From positions 1-38,362 of the forward strand of contig NZ_LIUQ01000061.1 in assembly GCF_001276715.1 (NCBI RefSeq): DNA of 38,362 bases, read 5' to 3'. Made by a program: the position numbers and the translations under genes. Below the pieces are notes generated by a model that did not search any database, was not told where the DNA came from, and saw only the letters and a list, made by a program, of their open reading frames with translations. This DNA comes from Planktothricoides sp. SR001. GTDB taxonomy: Bacteria > Cyanobacteriota > Cyanobacteriia > Cyanobacteriales > Laspinemataceae. Positions 16,288 to 23,617 of this stretch are shown here, piece by piece (the first letter of the stretch is position 1; each line of letters opens with the position of its first letter).

Positions 16288-16496
16288 GTCGGCAATAGTC
16301 GGCATCGGCAATAGTCGGCATCGGCAGTAGTCGGTAATATCGGCAATAGTTATGAGCGATCGCCCTCTAACCGCTACTCCTAAACAGCAAATCCACATTT
16401 CTAAATCTTTGACTCCAGGATGTTAAGCTAAAAAAAGCCCCGTGGAGAACCAAGTGGAGAACCAACTTGTCCAAGAACTTGCCCAAGCACTTGCCC

Positions 16497-17285
16497 ATGA
16501 TTGACCAAAATAATCATAAAACCTATTCAACTCCGGGAGTTGTCCAACATTATGCCCAGTTGAAACAATTACAACCCGCCGAAACCACCATTCTGAAGTG
16601 GCTGAAACCGCGACTATCGCAGATGAAAATGCTCGATATGGGGGTAGGAGGAGGACGCACCACTCAACACTTTGCTCCTCTGGTCGGGGAATATATCGGC
16701 ATCGACTATTCGCCGCAAATGATTGCCGCTTGTCAGAAAAGATTTTCGGCCTATTCTCAGACCATCCAATTAGAAGTTTGTGACGCCAGAAATTTAAGTC
16801 AATTTCCCGAAAATTATTTTGATTTTATTTTATTTAGCTTTAATGGCATTGACTATATTTCTCACGGCGATCGCCTCCAGGTATTTGAGCAAATTCGCCG
16901 CGTCGGTAAGCCCGGAGGATATTTTTATTTTTCTAGCCATAATCTTCAAGCAATGGCACCGGAATTTAATTGGCAAAAACACCTGAGTTTTAACCCGATC
17001 AAAACTTATGTCAACTTAGTTATGTGGGGGTTTTTGCGGTTATGCAATCCGGGCATTACCTGGGATCACCTAAAATCTTCTGGCTATGCCATCCTCAGAG
17101 ATGAATCCCACAATTTTCGCTTGCAGACTTATTATATCCGCCCCCAAGAACAGGTACAGCAAATCACCCCCAATTTTAGGGACATTAAAATCTATTCCTG
17201 GAAAACCGGCTTAGAACTGACCAGCGAAAGTGATTTATATTCTAATGATGATATGTGGCTTTACTATCTCGGCGTCATTCAGTGA
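16497..17285 (+). CDS. Class I SAM-dependent methyltransferase
   Basis: The 262-residue protein has a Rossmann methyltransferase core. Motif I is MLDMGVGGGRTTQHF, followed by the acidic-loop strand YIGIDYSPQMI that binds the SAM ribose. Motif II region is VCDARNLSQF; motif III is FDFILFSFNGIDYIS; then RVGKPGGYFYFSSHN. The C-terminal third (WKTGLELTSESDLYSNDDMW) is probably the substrate part. The target is unknown. ATG 16497 gives MIDQNNHKTYSTPGVV; the upstream TTG 16467 would translate the tandem-repeat leader and is rejected. The ROK kinase gene follows 85 bp later on the same strand, so cotranscription is possible but no functional link is evident. Confidence 0.9.
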   Translation: MIDQNNHKTYSTPGVVQHYAQLKQLQPAETTILKWLKPRLSQMKMLDMGVGGGRTTQHFAPLVGEYIGIDYSPQMIAACQKRFSAYSQTIQLEVCDARNLSQFPENYFDFILFSFNGIDYISHGDRLQVFEQIRRVGKPGGYFYFSSHNLQAMAPEFNWQKHLSFNPIKTYVNLVMWGFLRLCNPGITWDHLKSSGYAILRDESHNFRLQTYYIRPQEQVQQITPNFRDIKIYSWKTGLELTSESDLYSNDDMWLYYLGVIQ

Positions 17286-17370
17286 TAATCATCTTCGGAT
17301 TCATCGAAGAGTCCATGATTCAACAGTGATTTAACATTGATGCAACATTTCAAAATTGCAGGAAAAAATT

Positions 17371-18300
17371 ATGGCCACAGATATCACAGCAACCGAAGTA
17401 AAAGACCCCAAGCAGACAGTTTTAGGGATTGATCTTGGGGGAACAGCGATTAAACTGGGAAAATTTACGGCTGAAGGGAATTGTCTGGCCTCATTATCTG
17501 TGCCAACCCCCCAACCTTCCACCCCGGAAGCGGTTGTAACAGCGATCGCCCAAGCAGTGAGCAAAATTGACCCCCAAGGAGAAAGTCTAGGCATTGGGCT
17601 GGGGACTCCAGGCCCGGTGGATGCCAGCAAACGCATTGCCAAAGTTGCTATCAACCTAGCCGGTTGGCACAATGTCCCCTTGGCTGATTTGCTGGAAAAA
17701 CACACTCATAAACCTGTGGTTTTAGCCAATGACGCTAACTGCGCGGGAATGGGAGAAGCTTGGTTAGGGGCAGGGCAAGGATTTCGGAATTTCATCCTCC
17801 TAACTTTGGGCACGGGGGTCGGTGGGGCAGTGATTCTGGATGGTCAACTGTTTACCGGCCCAATGGGTACGGCTGGTGAATTGGGCTTAATCACCATCAA
17901 TCTTTATGGCCCAGAATGTAATAGTGGAAATCGCGGTTCTTTGGAACAATATGTCGGTATTTCGGCTATTCGCCACCAAACGGGACTGGAACCGGAAAAA
18001 CTCGGTCACATGGCAGAAGCAGGCAACCGCCAAGCTTTAGAGTTTTGGGAAACTTACGGACATTATTTAGGGGCAGGTTTGGCCAATTTGATCTATGTTC
18101 TTGGCCCAGAGGCGATCGCGATCAGTGGGGGTATTAGTGCCAGTGCCAAATATTTTTTACCGTCAACTTGGGCGGAAATCGAACGCCGGGTTTTACCAGA
18201 ATGTCGCCTCGGTTTGCAACTATTACCAGCCCAATTAGGAAACCAAGCGGGTATTGTCGGCGCCGCTAAATTAGCATGGCAAAGTATCAGTAGGGTGTAG
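17371..18300 (+). CDS. ROK-family sugar kinase, probable glucokinase, lacking the zinc-site ligands
   Basis: The 309-residue ROK kinase phosphorylates a hexose, likely glucose, with ATP. The N-terminal phosphate motif is LGIDLGGTAIKLGKF; the catalytic base is Asp121 in LANDANCAG; TLGTGVGGAVILDG and the second nucleotide motif ISGGISAS are intact. The usual ROK zinc site (GHxxx and CxCGxxGCxE) is mostly lost: the His position is Leu173 (GELGLIT) and in PECNSGNRGSLEQ only Cys183 remains, with Ser185 and Ser190 replacing the other two Cys. ATG 17371 is chosen for AGGA upstream; TTG 17356 is rejected. The last codons (SRV and stop) lie inside the start of a 7-bp tandem array. Confidence 0.92.
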   Translation: MATDITATEVKDPKQTVLGIDLGGTAIKLGKFTAEGNCLASLSVPTPQPSTPEAVVTAIAQAVSKIDPQGESLGIGLGTPGPVDASKRIAKVAINLAGWHNVPLADLLEKHTHKPVVLANDANCAGMGEAWLGAGQGFRNFILLTLGTGVGGAVILDGQLFTGPMGTAGELGLITINLYGPECNSGNRGSLEQYVGISAIRHQTGLEPEKLGHMAEAGNRQALEFWETYGHYLGAGLANLIYVLGPEAIAISGGISASAKYFLPSTWAEIERRVLPECRLGLQLLPAQLGNQAGIVGAAKLAWQSISRV

Positions 18301-18409
18301 GGTGTAGGGTGTAGGGTGTAGGGTGTAGGGTGTAGGGTGTAGGGTGTAGGGTGTAGGGTGTAGGGTGTAGGGTGTAGGGTGTAGGGTGTAGGGTGTAGGG
18401 TGTAGGGTG
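18291..18409. repeat. 7-bp tandem repeat TAGGGTG, 17 perfect copies
   Basis: Seventeen uninterrupted copies of TAGGGTG begin inside the ROK kinase gene and provide its last codons and TAG stop. The array runs into a palindrome (18408-18437). It resembles a telomere-like simple repeat and probably grew by slippage; it could vary between strains. Confidence 0.97.
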
Positions 18410-18437
18410 TAGGGGCGATTCGCGAATCGCCCCTACA
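18408..18437. repeat. Perfect 30-bp palindrome
   Basis: TGTAGGGGCGATTCG followed by CGAATCGCCCCTACA is a perfect palindrome sharing bases with the end of the TAGGGTG array. It could act as a cruciform or as a bidirectional hairpin after the ROK gene. Related GAATGCTTCGCCCCTAC copies follow at 18463-18528. Confidence 0.9.
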
Positions 18438-18577
18438 ATATTTTAAGCAATAAACTATCTGCCGGAATGCTTCGCCCGTACATTAATATTTTAGGCAAGA
18501 AATATCTGCCAGAATGCTTCGCCCCTACAAGTATTTGTGGTTTATTCAATAGAAAATTGCTATAAAGAAAAAAAATC

Positions 18578-18601
18578 CTTTCCACAGTTCTGTGGAAAGG
18601 G
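18578..18601. terminator. Hairpin between ROK kinase and hsp20 genes
   Basis: CCTTTCCACAG and CTGTGGAAAGG form 11-bp perfect arms with a two-base centre, between the convergent ROK and hsp20 genes. A-rich sequence precedes it (AAAGAAAAAAAAT), giving a U-rich tail when read on the minus strand, so it may terminate hsp20 transcription. Confidence 0.5.
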
Positions 18602-18681
18602 TTATCTCTACATAGCAATCATAATTCCCCTAAAAATTGCACTTTTATCGCCATGACCAGGCAGCGTAACCAAGCTTAGGT

Positions 18682-19206
18682 CTAAGATTCCCAGGGATTA
18701 TCCAACGCTTCGGAATCCGTTGGTTCTTGGGCTTCAGCACCTCTAGGGGTAATTTCCGCACCCGGTTGATCGGAATCCAGGACAGAAACTTTCACCACTT
18801 TGTTAATCACTTCTGGGGCTTTTGGTAAAGTTAGAGTCAAAATCCCTTCTTCATAATTGGCTTTTACTGCGGTATTGGCTACAGCAAATGGCAGAGAAAC
18901 CATTCGGCGGAACTCAGCCCCTCTAGGAAATTCAGACCGGAAAAATTGGGATTTGTCGGTTTCGGGTTTGTCTAGATAAGTTCCCGAAATTAACACCGCT
19001 TCTCTAGTGACTTCAATATTTAATTTGGCTCGGTCAATTCCCGGCAGCATCGCTCGGAGTAGCAAACTATCGGCGGTTTCTGCCAATTCGACTAGAGGAC
19101 GAACGGGAATCGGTCCAGGGGCATTATAAGAGTCATCTAAAGTTTGCTCGATTTGACGATAAATTTTATCCAGTTCATTCAAAGGAAAAGTCATTAATCT
19201 CATCAT
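18682..19206 (-). CDS. Hsp20/alpha-crystallin small heat-shock protein
   Basis: The 174-residue ATP-independent holdase binds unfolding proteins and forms oligomers in the cytoplasm. The alpha-crystallin domain spans about residues 38-135: LVELAETADSLLLRAMLPGI, then LNIEVTREAVLISGTYL, SEFPRGAEFRRMVSLPF and ANYEEGILTLTLPKA, where the L-T-L-P segment is typical of the domain end. The C-terminal tail (about 40 residues, acidic) lacks an obvious I-x-I anchor; VVKVSVL is the closest. ATG 19206 is chosen because GGAGG lies seven bases upstream; other ATGs follow within five codons. No clear CIRCE element or heat-shock promoter is recognised upstream. Confidence 0.95.
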   Translation of the reverse strand: MMRLMTFPLNELDKIYRQIEQTLDDSYNAPGPIPVRPLVELAETADSLLLRAMLPGIDRAKLNIEVTREAVLISGTYLDKPETDKSQFFRSEFPRGAEFRRMVSLPFAVANTAVKANYEEGILTLTLPKAPEVINKVVKVSVLDSDQPGAEITPRGAEAQEPTDSEALDNPWES

Positions 19207-19380
19207 GGTTGGGCCTCCGAGCTTTTTTGATTTAAAATAAGTTTTGATTCGGTCTTTTGGGTTGGCGTTTTGCTCTTTACAGTTTCTATATTGCCGAATA
19301 TTTTAGAGTTTGAAAATCCAGAAAACCCTACTTTTTTCTATGTGCTTACCACACCTATGAATCCTCAGAGATTCAAGCTG

Positions 19381-19417
19381 GGACGGTTTTCCCCCCTGTT
19401 CCACCGGAAAACCGTCC
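19381..19417. repeat. Inverted repeat upstream of hsp20
   Basis: GGACGGTTTTCC and GGAAAACCGTCC form perfect 12-bp arms with a 13-bp spacer, about 175 bp upstream of the hsp20 start and 80 bp downstream of the YdcF-like gene. It has no U-tract, so a regulatory or simple repeat role is as likely as termination. Confidence 0.75.
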
Positions 19418-19498
19418 GTGGGATGAGTCAGCAAGCTGGAGGCGAGGAGAAAACGAGTCAGAAATAGCGGATAGGGAATAGGCGATCGCGGCAAAAGA

Positions 19499-20293
19499 TT
19501 ACAGCCAACCCCGCAGAAAATAAATGAACATTCCCAGGTATTCTTTTAAGACTCTTGTGGTGATGACGAGGTTTTCCGCATCTGGCATCAGATTAAGCAC
19601 AGTTGCCTCCCAGGTCTCACCCTCAGATGCTAATGGGTTGTCAATAAATACAAAGTCGGTGGGAACGGGGATGGTGTCGATGCCTTGTTTTTTGAAGATT
19701 AAATACGATCGCGGCATATGAGTGGCGGATGTCACCAGTAACACGGTTTTCAGATTGTACTGCTGCAAAATTTGCTTGATTTTTACCGCATTTTGATAGG
19801 TGTTCAGGGAAGAGTCTTCTTGGATAATGGCGGATTTTGGCACTCCCATTGCGATCGCTAATTCGGTCATATCGGCTGCTTCTGACCCTTCAACGCCACC
19901 CCGCCAAGTCACCCGACCCCCAGAGAACAATAAAAAAGGGGCTTTCCCTTCTTTGTAGAGTTTGGCCCCATACAAGGGGCGATCGCCGGCTTCATTAACT
20001 TCGACCCAAGGACGAGGGGCAAGATGAGGACGGGTTGCCCCCCCTAAAACCACGATCACATCCGCTTGTGGGATGGGATTTGGGGGTAAATGCCGAAATT
20101 CCAGCGATCGTAATAAGGCGCTGGACAGCCAACCATTGCCCCCTAAAATGAGGACGATGAAAGTCACGCCCAGCAAATAGGGAACCCACCGAGGACGCCG
20201 CCAAAACAAAACCAGGGTAATGACCAGCAGCAGGCAAGCTAAACCTAGGGGATAGAAAAATAGGGGTAGAAATTTTGAGAGAAAGAAAAACAT
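19499..20293 (-). CDS. YdcF/ElyC-type DUF218 membrane protein
   Basis: The 264-residue protein has two N-terminal transmembrane helices (FLPLFFYPLGLACLLLVITL and WVPYLLGVTFIVLILGG) followed by the DUF218 domain: ADVIVVLGGATRP, YGAKLYKEGKAPFLLFSGG, GVPKSAIIQEDSSLNTYQNA and LLVTSATHMPRSYLIFKKQG. ElyC and SanA relatives affect cell-envelope integrity in proteobacteria; the biochemical role is not settled and transfer to this protein is inference. ATG 20293 (MFFFLSKF) is preferred over TTG 20332, which would add 13 residues with no better ribosome binding site. It ends with the hydrophobic LGMFIYFLRGWL. No operon partner is evident. Confidence 0.88.
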   Translation of the reverse strand: MFFFLSKFLPLFFYPLGLACLLLVITLVLFWRRPRWVPYLLGVTFIVLILGGNGWLSSALLRSLEFRHLPPNPIPQADVIVVLGGATRPHLAPRPWVEVNEAGDRPLYGAKLYKEGKAPFLLFSGGRVTWRGGVEGSEAADMTELAIAMGVPKSAIIQEDSSLNTYQNAVKIKQILQQYNLKTVLLVTSATHMPRSYLIFKKQGIDTIPVPTDFVFIDNPLASEGETWEATVLNLMPDAENLVITTRVLKEYLGMFIYFLRGWL

Positions 20294-20626
20294 TTCAACT
20301 CGATTAGTCAATAAAATTGCCACAAGGGACAATATAGCATTCCTATATTAATTCAGAGGGAAACTCCAGCCCTAAATCATCTCTCAAACTTATAATTCCT
20401 TATGTTTAGATTTTAAATACCAATACAAATTAGCCACTGCGATCTTGGATTGATAGTCAAGAATATCGACTCAAGCCAAGTTCAAGCCAACTGTCTGAAA
20501 TCATCGATATTTGTAATATTTTATTGAGTTAGTTTGATTATTGCCTATATCTGGCAGATACCGGCTTTCTTAAAGCAACCCGGTATCTACGATCGACCAA
20601 CCACCAACCACTAAACCAAGATTTAA
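20294..20626. other. Intergenic region with a hairpin repeat
   Basis: No coding frame is supported. Near 20557-20590 ATACCGGCTTTCTT and AAGCAACCCGGTAT form an imperfect hairpin of the AGAAACC/GGTTTCT repeat family, about 40 bp past the cysteine desulfurase stop, where it could act as its terminator. AAGCCAAG-type direct repeats lie near 20473-20490. No promoter was assigned. Confidence 0.65.
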
Positions 20627-21805
20627 TTAAGAAACTCGGTTTATGATCTCGATTTGTTCAACGGCATTGCTGATAAGTTCTGCCCCTTGAATAATATCGG
20701 ATTCAGTGGTAAATTTTCCCAGTCCAATTCTCAGGGAACCTTCGATCGCTTCTGAAGGTAAACCTAATGCGGTTAAAACATGGGAAGGAGTTTCTACCCC
20801 AGAGGAACAAGCGGCGCCAGTGGAAATGGCTAATTGATGGCGGACTCTGGCAATAATCGCATGGTTGGGAATTCCAGGGATAGATATATGCAGATTACCA
20901 GCTAGTCGAGAGGCGCGATCGCCATTAATGACTAAACCAGGAATTTTTTCTTGTAATAAGCTTTGCAGGCGATCGCGCAAATGAGCAATTTTTGCCTCAT
21001 CTTTGGCCATTTCTAACTGTCGCAATTGACAAGCTTCTCCTAACCCGACTATTCCGGGAACATTCAGGGTTCCCGATCGCATTCCTTTTTGATGTCCGCC
21101 ACCAAAAATTATCGGTTCTAGGTGCGTTCCTTTTCTGACGATTAAAGCCCCAGAACCTTTGGGGCCATATAATTTATGGGCAGAGATGGCCAGATAAGTG
21201 ATATTAGAGGCGGAAAAATTAATCGGGATTTTTCCGACAGCTTGGGAGGCATCACAGAGAAAAGGGATATTATAAGTTTGGGCAATTTTTCCAATCTCTA
21301 ATATGGGGTAAATATTGCCGATTTCATTATTGGCGGCCATGACGCAGATTAGAGAAATACCGCTGCGACAGATTTGTTCAATTTCGCCTAAATCTAATCT
21401 GCCTTTTTGGTCAATTGACAGATAAATAATTTCCGATACTCCTTTTTTAGCTAATGCCTGACAAGTATCTAAAACCGCTTTATGTTCAACCGGAGAAACG
21501 GCGATAATTGGGAGTTTAGATTGTTGGTAATTTACGGATAAAATATGCCCTTGTATGGCTAGGTTAATGCTTTCGGTCGCTCCAGAGGTAAAGATAATTT
21601 CTTTGGGTTTAGCGTTGACTAATTGGGCGATTTGTTGGGCGGCTTTTTTAATCCCTTGTTCGGCTTCATCTCCATAGCTATGGTCGATGCTGCTGGCATT
21701 TCCATAAGCGGTGGTCATGTAATGTAGCATTCGGTTGGCGACTCTGGGGTCAACGGGGGTAGTAGAGTGATAGTCGAGATAAATTGGCTGAGATTTCATA
21801 ATCAT
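20627..21805 (-). CDS. Cysteine desulfurase (IscS/NifS family)
   Basis: The 392-residue PLP enzyme converts cysteine to alanine and hands persulfide sulfur to iron-sulfur cluster or thiocofactor assembly. N-terminal YLDYHSTTPVDP is typical. The substrate/PLP regions are TSGATESINLAIQG and VEHKAVLDTC; the PLP Lys is K211 in AISAHKLYGPKG; the persulfide-forming Cys is C333 in STGAACSSG, in the short-loop (IscS-like) setting. SGTLNVPGIVGLG is also conserved. The start is ATG 21805 or the ATG two codons later. No iscU, iscA or fdx lies beside it. It is divergent from the retropepsin-like gene. Confidence 0.95.
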   Translation of the reverse strand: MIMKSQPIYLDYHSTTPVDPRVANRMLHYMTTAYGNASSIDHSYGDEAEQGIKKAAQQIAQLVNAKPKEIIFTSGATESINLAIQGHILSVNYQQSKLPIIAVSPVEHKAVLDTCQALAKKGVSEIIYLSIDQKGRLDLGEIEQICRSGISLICVMAANNEIGNIYPILEIGKIAQTYNIPFLCDASQAVGKIPINFSASNITYLAISAHKLYGPKGSGALIVRKGTHLEPIIFGGGHQKGMRSGTLNVPGIVGLGEACQLRQLEMAKDEAKIAHLRDRLQSLLQEKIPGLVINGDRASRLAGNLHISIPGIPNHAIIARVRHQLAISTGAACSSGVETPSHVLTALGLPSEAIEGSLRIGLGKFTTESDIIQGAELISNAVEQIEIINRVS

Positions 21806-21959
21806 ATTCGCTTCGGTTGATTTTTTTAATTAATTCGCTATTATTTTAACAGTTTAGCGTAAACTTTATAGATAAATAAATGTTAAATTTTTCCTAGCTT
21901 ATCCAAATAAATGATAGACTAAATATAAAAGATTACTCCGACTATTTCAGGAGGAGATT

Positions 21960-22403
21960 ATGAAACCAACAAATCAGCAGGATATGGGTAAAGTTTTTAC
22001 AACGCTGACAATTATTAATCGCGCTGACCAAATTCGCGCCGAAGATGGGACAATTTCACCGGCAGAAGTGCGATCGCTGACCTTGGAAAATGTCTTAGTT
22101 GATACCGGGGCAACGACTTTATGTTTACCCCCAGAGGCGATCGCGCAATTAGGCTTAAAAATCCTCAAAGAAGTCGATGTAGCTACGGCAATGGGGATTG
22201 GTAAAGCCCGCATTTTCCAAGATGCAAAAATATCCATGTTTGACCGGGAAGGAACTTTTGAGTGTTTGGAGTTACCGGGAGGACATGACCCGCTTTTGGG
22301 GGTAATTCCTTTAGAATCTTTGGGGTTAGAAGTTGACTTAAATCGTCAAGTATTGAAGCCGTTGCCGATTAGTCCCACGGAAACCTATTTAACAATTTTG
22401 TAA
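21960..22403 (+). CDS. Retropepsin-like aspartyl protease family protein
   Basis: The 147-residue protein contains the single-lobe aspartyl protease signature LVDTGATTLCLP (about residues 46-57) with catalytic Asp-Thr-Gly, followed by LELPGGHDPLLGVIPLESLG resembling the second hydrophobic-hydrophobic-Gly part. A single lobe would need to dimerise for activity, as in retroviral proteases. Such small proteins are common in cyanobacteria, often near toxin-antitoxin genes; role unknown. The start is supported by AGGAGG six to ten bases before ATG 21960. The stop is followed within 10 bp by a dispersed 66-bp repeat element. Frame and length appear complete. Confidence 0.85.
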   Translation: MKPTNQQDMGKVFTTLTIINRADQIRAEDGTISPAEVRSLTLENVLVDTGATTLCLPPEAIAQLGLKILKEVDVATAMGIGKARIFQDAKISMFDREGTFECLELPGGHDPLLGVIPLESLGLEVDLNRQVLKPLPISPTETYLTIL

Positions 22404-22407
22404 ACAT

Positions 22408-22473
22408 CAAGAAACCGGGTTCTCCGTTGCTTTTGCGACATAGCCGAGATTGAACAAAGAAACCCGGTTTCTG
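22408..22473. repeat. 66-bp repeat with AAACCGGGTT/AACCCGGTTT ends, copy A
   Basis: It starts CAAGAAACCGGGTTCTCCG and ends AAGAAACCCGGTTTCTG, so its ends are opposed copies of the same palindrome. The interior reads GCGACATAGCCGAGATT. Copy B is at 23550-23615, and a more diverged copy C follows at 22491-22558. Copies A and B bracket the decayed toxin-antitoxin cluster. Confidence 0.85.
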
Positions 22474-22490
22474 CGTTCCCAGGCAACCCA

Positions 22491-22558
22491 CCAAGAAACC
22501 TGGTTTCCGGGATAATTTATGCAACATAGCCGAGATTTAACCAAGAAAACCGGTTTCA
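22491..22558. repeat. Diverged 68-bp repeat, copy C
   Basis: It has AAGAAACCTGGTTTCC at the left, GCAACATAGCCGAGATTTAAC inside and AAGAAAACCGGTTTC at the right. It matches copy A in order and interior, so the two are adjacent duplicates of one mobile or hairpin element. Confidence 0.8.
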
Positions 22559-22616
22559 TAATTTGTGATATAATCAAGAAAATCATTTTATAATTTGAAA
22601 AACAACAGAGAATTCA

Positions 22617-22862
22617 ATGGAACTTTGTACAGTCGAAATAGGCAACACATCTTATAAAATGCTGCAAGAAATAGCTGCCCGTTCTGGGGAATCAATCCCG
22701 CAAATTCTGGATAAGGCGATCGACCAATACCGAAAACAGAAATTTTTGTAAGAAGCTAATCAAGCTTACACTGCTTTACGCAATAATCCAGAAGCGTGGG
22801 CAGGAGAAATCGAAGAAAGAGAAGCCTGGGATGTCACTTTAGCTGATGGTTTAGAACCATGA
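22617..22862 (+). pseudogene. Antitoxin remnant with an in-frame stop codon
   Basis: ATG 22617 opens MELCTVEIGNTSYKMLQEIA and IPQILDKAIDQYRKQKFL, then TAA at 22749-22751. The same frame continues without a gap as EANQAYTALRNNPEAWAGEI and EEREAWDVTLADGLEP, stop 22860-22862. The pieces read as one 81-codon antitoxin of the kind that precedes MazF/PemK toxins; a codon such as GAA or CAA was likely changed to TAA. Its stop overlaps the toxin ATG (ATGA), the usual coupling. The first 44 residues could still be made as a truncated protein. Confidence 0.7.
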
Positions 22863-22939
22863 ATTTATCAAAACCATCACGAGGGGATATCTGGCTAATT
22901 GATTTGAATCCAACAAGGGGTCACGAACAATATTGGTAG
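22859..22939 (+). pseudogene. MazF/PemK toxin remnant, cut by a repeat element
   Basis: ATG 22859 gives NLSKPSRGDIWLIDLNPTRG then HEQYW and TAG. The segment RGDIWLIDLNPTRGHEQ is the N-terminal signature of MazF/PemK endoribonuclease toxins, which continue with a G-x-RPALV segment. Here the sequence switches at 22933 to the 68-bp repeat (TTGGTAGGGTGTG) and no further toxin sequence follows. About 80% of the toxin is missing, so it is inactive. Confidence 0.8.
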
Positions 22940-23000
22940 GGTGTGTTAGTCGCTCAAATAATTCTCAGTTCTAACGAGGAAATTATAATAGCGCCGTAAC
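22933..23000. mobile_element. 68-bp MITE-like element, copy 1
   Basis: It begins TTGGTAGGGTGTGTTAGTCG and ends TAATAGCGCCGTAAC. The left GGTGTGTTAGTCGCT and the complement of the right end (GGTGAGTTACGGCGCT, reaching 23007) are imperfect terminal inverted repeats. It truncates the MazF-like gene. A same-strand copy of equal length lies at 24054-24121. It has no coding capacity. Confidence 0.75.
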
Positions 23001-23049
23001 TCACCAAACACAAATCATCCTATAATTCAAGAAATACACTTAAAGAAGT

Positions 23050-23298
23050 ATGAATATTGTTATTCCCGATGAAATTATTCAATCAGCCCAAATGTCAGCC
23101 GATGACATTAAGTTAGAAATTGCCATTGTCCTTTACCATCAACATAAAATTAGCATGGGTCAAGCCTGTCGCCTTGCTGGTATCCCTTTAATTGAATTTC
23201 AACGTCAATTATCCCGTCGGGGTTTGTGCATTAACTATGACATCGAAGATTTTCAAGCTGATTTGAATACGTTAAGAGAAGCGGAGAATATTATTTGA
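23050..23298 (+). CDS. UPF0175 family protein (orphan antitoxin)
   Basis: The 82-residue paralogue of the antitoxin at 5538-5783 has the same plan: NIVIPDEIIQSAQMSADDIK, helix-turn-helix-like ISMGQACRLAGIPLIEFQRQ and LCINYDIEDFQADL. It is not followed by a DUF3368 toxin; instead a different 62-residue gene starts 25 bp later. Either the PIN toxin was lost or the downstream protein is a non-standard partner. ATG 23050 is the first ATG and lies 50 bp after the MITE-like element. Function inferred: DNA-binding antitoxin without cognate toxin here. Confidence 0.82.
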   Translation: MNIVIPDEIIQSAQMSADDIKLEIAIVLYHQHKISMGQACRLAGIPLIEFQRQLSRRGLCINYDIEDFQADLNTLREAENII

Positions 23299-23323
23299 TC
23301 GGGAAATTTAACAGGAGGTTGAT

Positions 23324-23512
23324 ATGAGAGAAAAGTTAGTGGTGCCGAAGATGAAATCGGTGAGAGTCGAAGGCATGAAAGCAATTGTTGAGGGATTAGG
23401 CATTGCTAAAGCTGCCTTCTTCTTCCGAGAAACCATGTCTCAAGAGGTAGATTACTTAGAGGTTAAAGATCGACTGTTTGGCAATAAAAGCGCTAGAGAA
23501 ATTTATCAATAA
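23324..23512 (+). CDS. Small protein of unknown function, probably shortened by a stop codon
   Basis: The 62-residue protein has a strong ribosome binding site, AGGAGG, six bases upstream of ATG 23324. The sequence MREKLVVPKMKSVRVEGMKA then IVEGLGIAKAAFFFRETMSQ and VDYLEVKDRLFGNKSAREIY has no domain I recognise. After TAA 23510-23512 the frame continues IKERRLD to another TAA at 23534, which reads like the natural C-terminus, so the last eight codons were probably lost by a point change. It may be cotranscribed with the UPF0175 gene and could be its partner; that is inference from position only. Confidence 0.65.
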   Translation: MREKLVVPKMKSVRVEGMKAIVEGLGIAKAAFFFRETMSQEVDYLEVKDRLFGNKSAREIYQ

Positions 23513-23549
23513 ATTAAAGAACGTCGATTGGATTAAGTAACCAGGAAAT

Positions 23550-23615
23550 CAAGAAACCGGGTTCTCCGTTGCTGTTGCCACAATATCGAGGTTTAAATAA
23601 GAAACCCGGTTTCTG
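23550..23615. repeat. 66-bp repeat with AAACCGGGTT/AACCCGGTTT ends, copy B
   Basis: The same length and both ends as copy A at 22408, including CAAGAAACCGGGTTCTCCGT and AAGAAACCCGGTTTCTG, with a diverged interior. It lies immediately before the 3' end of the convergent DUF1778 gene. Confidence 0.85.
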
Positions 23616-23617
23616 AA

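Larger units (their letters stand above)
15403..16496. other. 1.1-kb gene-free region with two related terminator units
   Basis: No convincing coding frame is present; the 60-residue frame at 15453 looks random. The region holds a 14-bp perfect palindrome GGTCTGTACAGACC at 15710-15723, an adjacent GACCA/TGGTC inverted repeat at 15691-15706, two related units each ending in a strong terminator (separate entries), and a TCGGCAATAG-type tandem repeat at 16288-16349. Just before the methyltransferase are a duplicated GTGGAGAACCAA and a threefold ACTTG(T/C)CCAAG(A/C) repeat (16441-16495). Confidence 0.8.

Noticed and set aside
18291-18437. Possible CRISPR array
   Set aside because: The repeats are 7 bp and contiguous with no spacers; no cas genes are present.
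22749-23512. In-frame TAA codons as a sign of stop-codon reassignment or readthrough
   Set aside because: Other genes in the window end normally at TAA (for example fbaA), so these are better explained as nonsense mutations in decaying genes.
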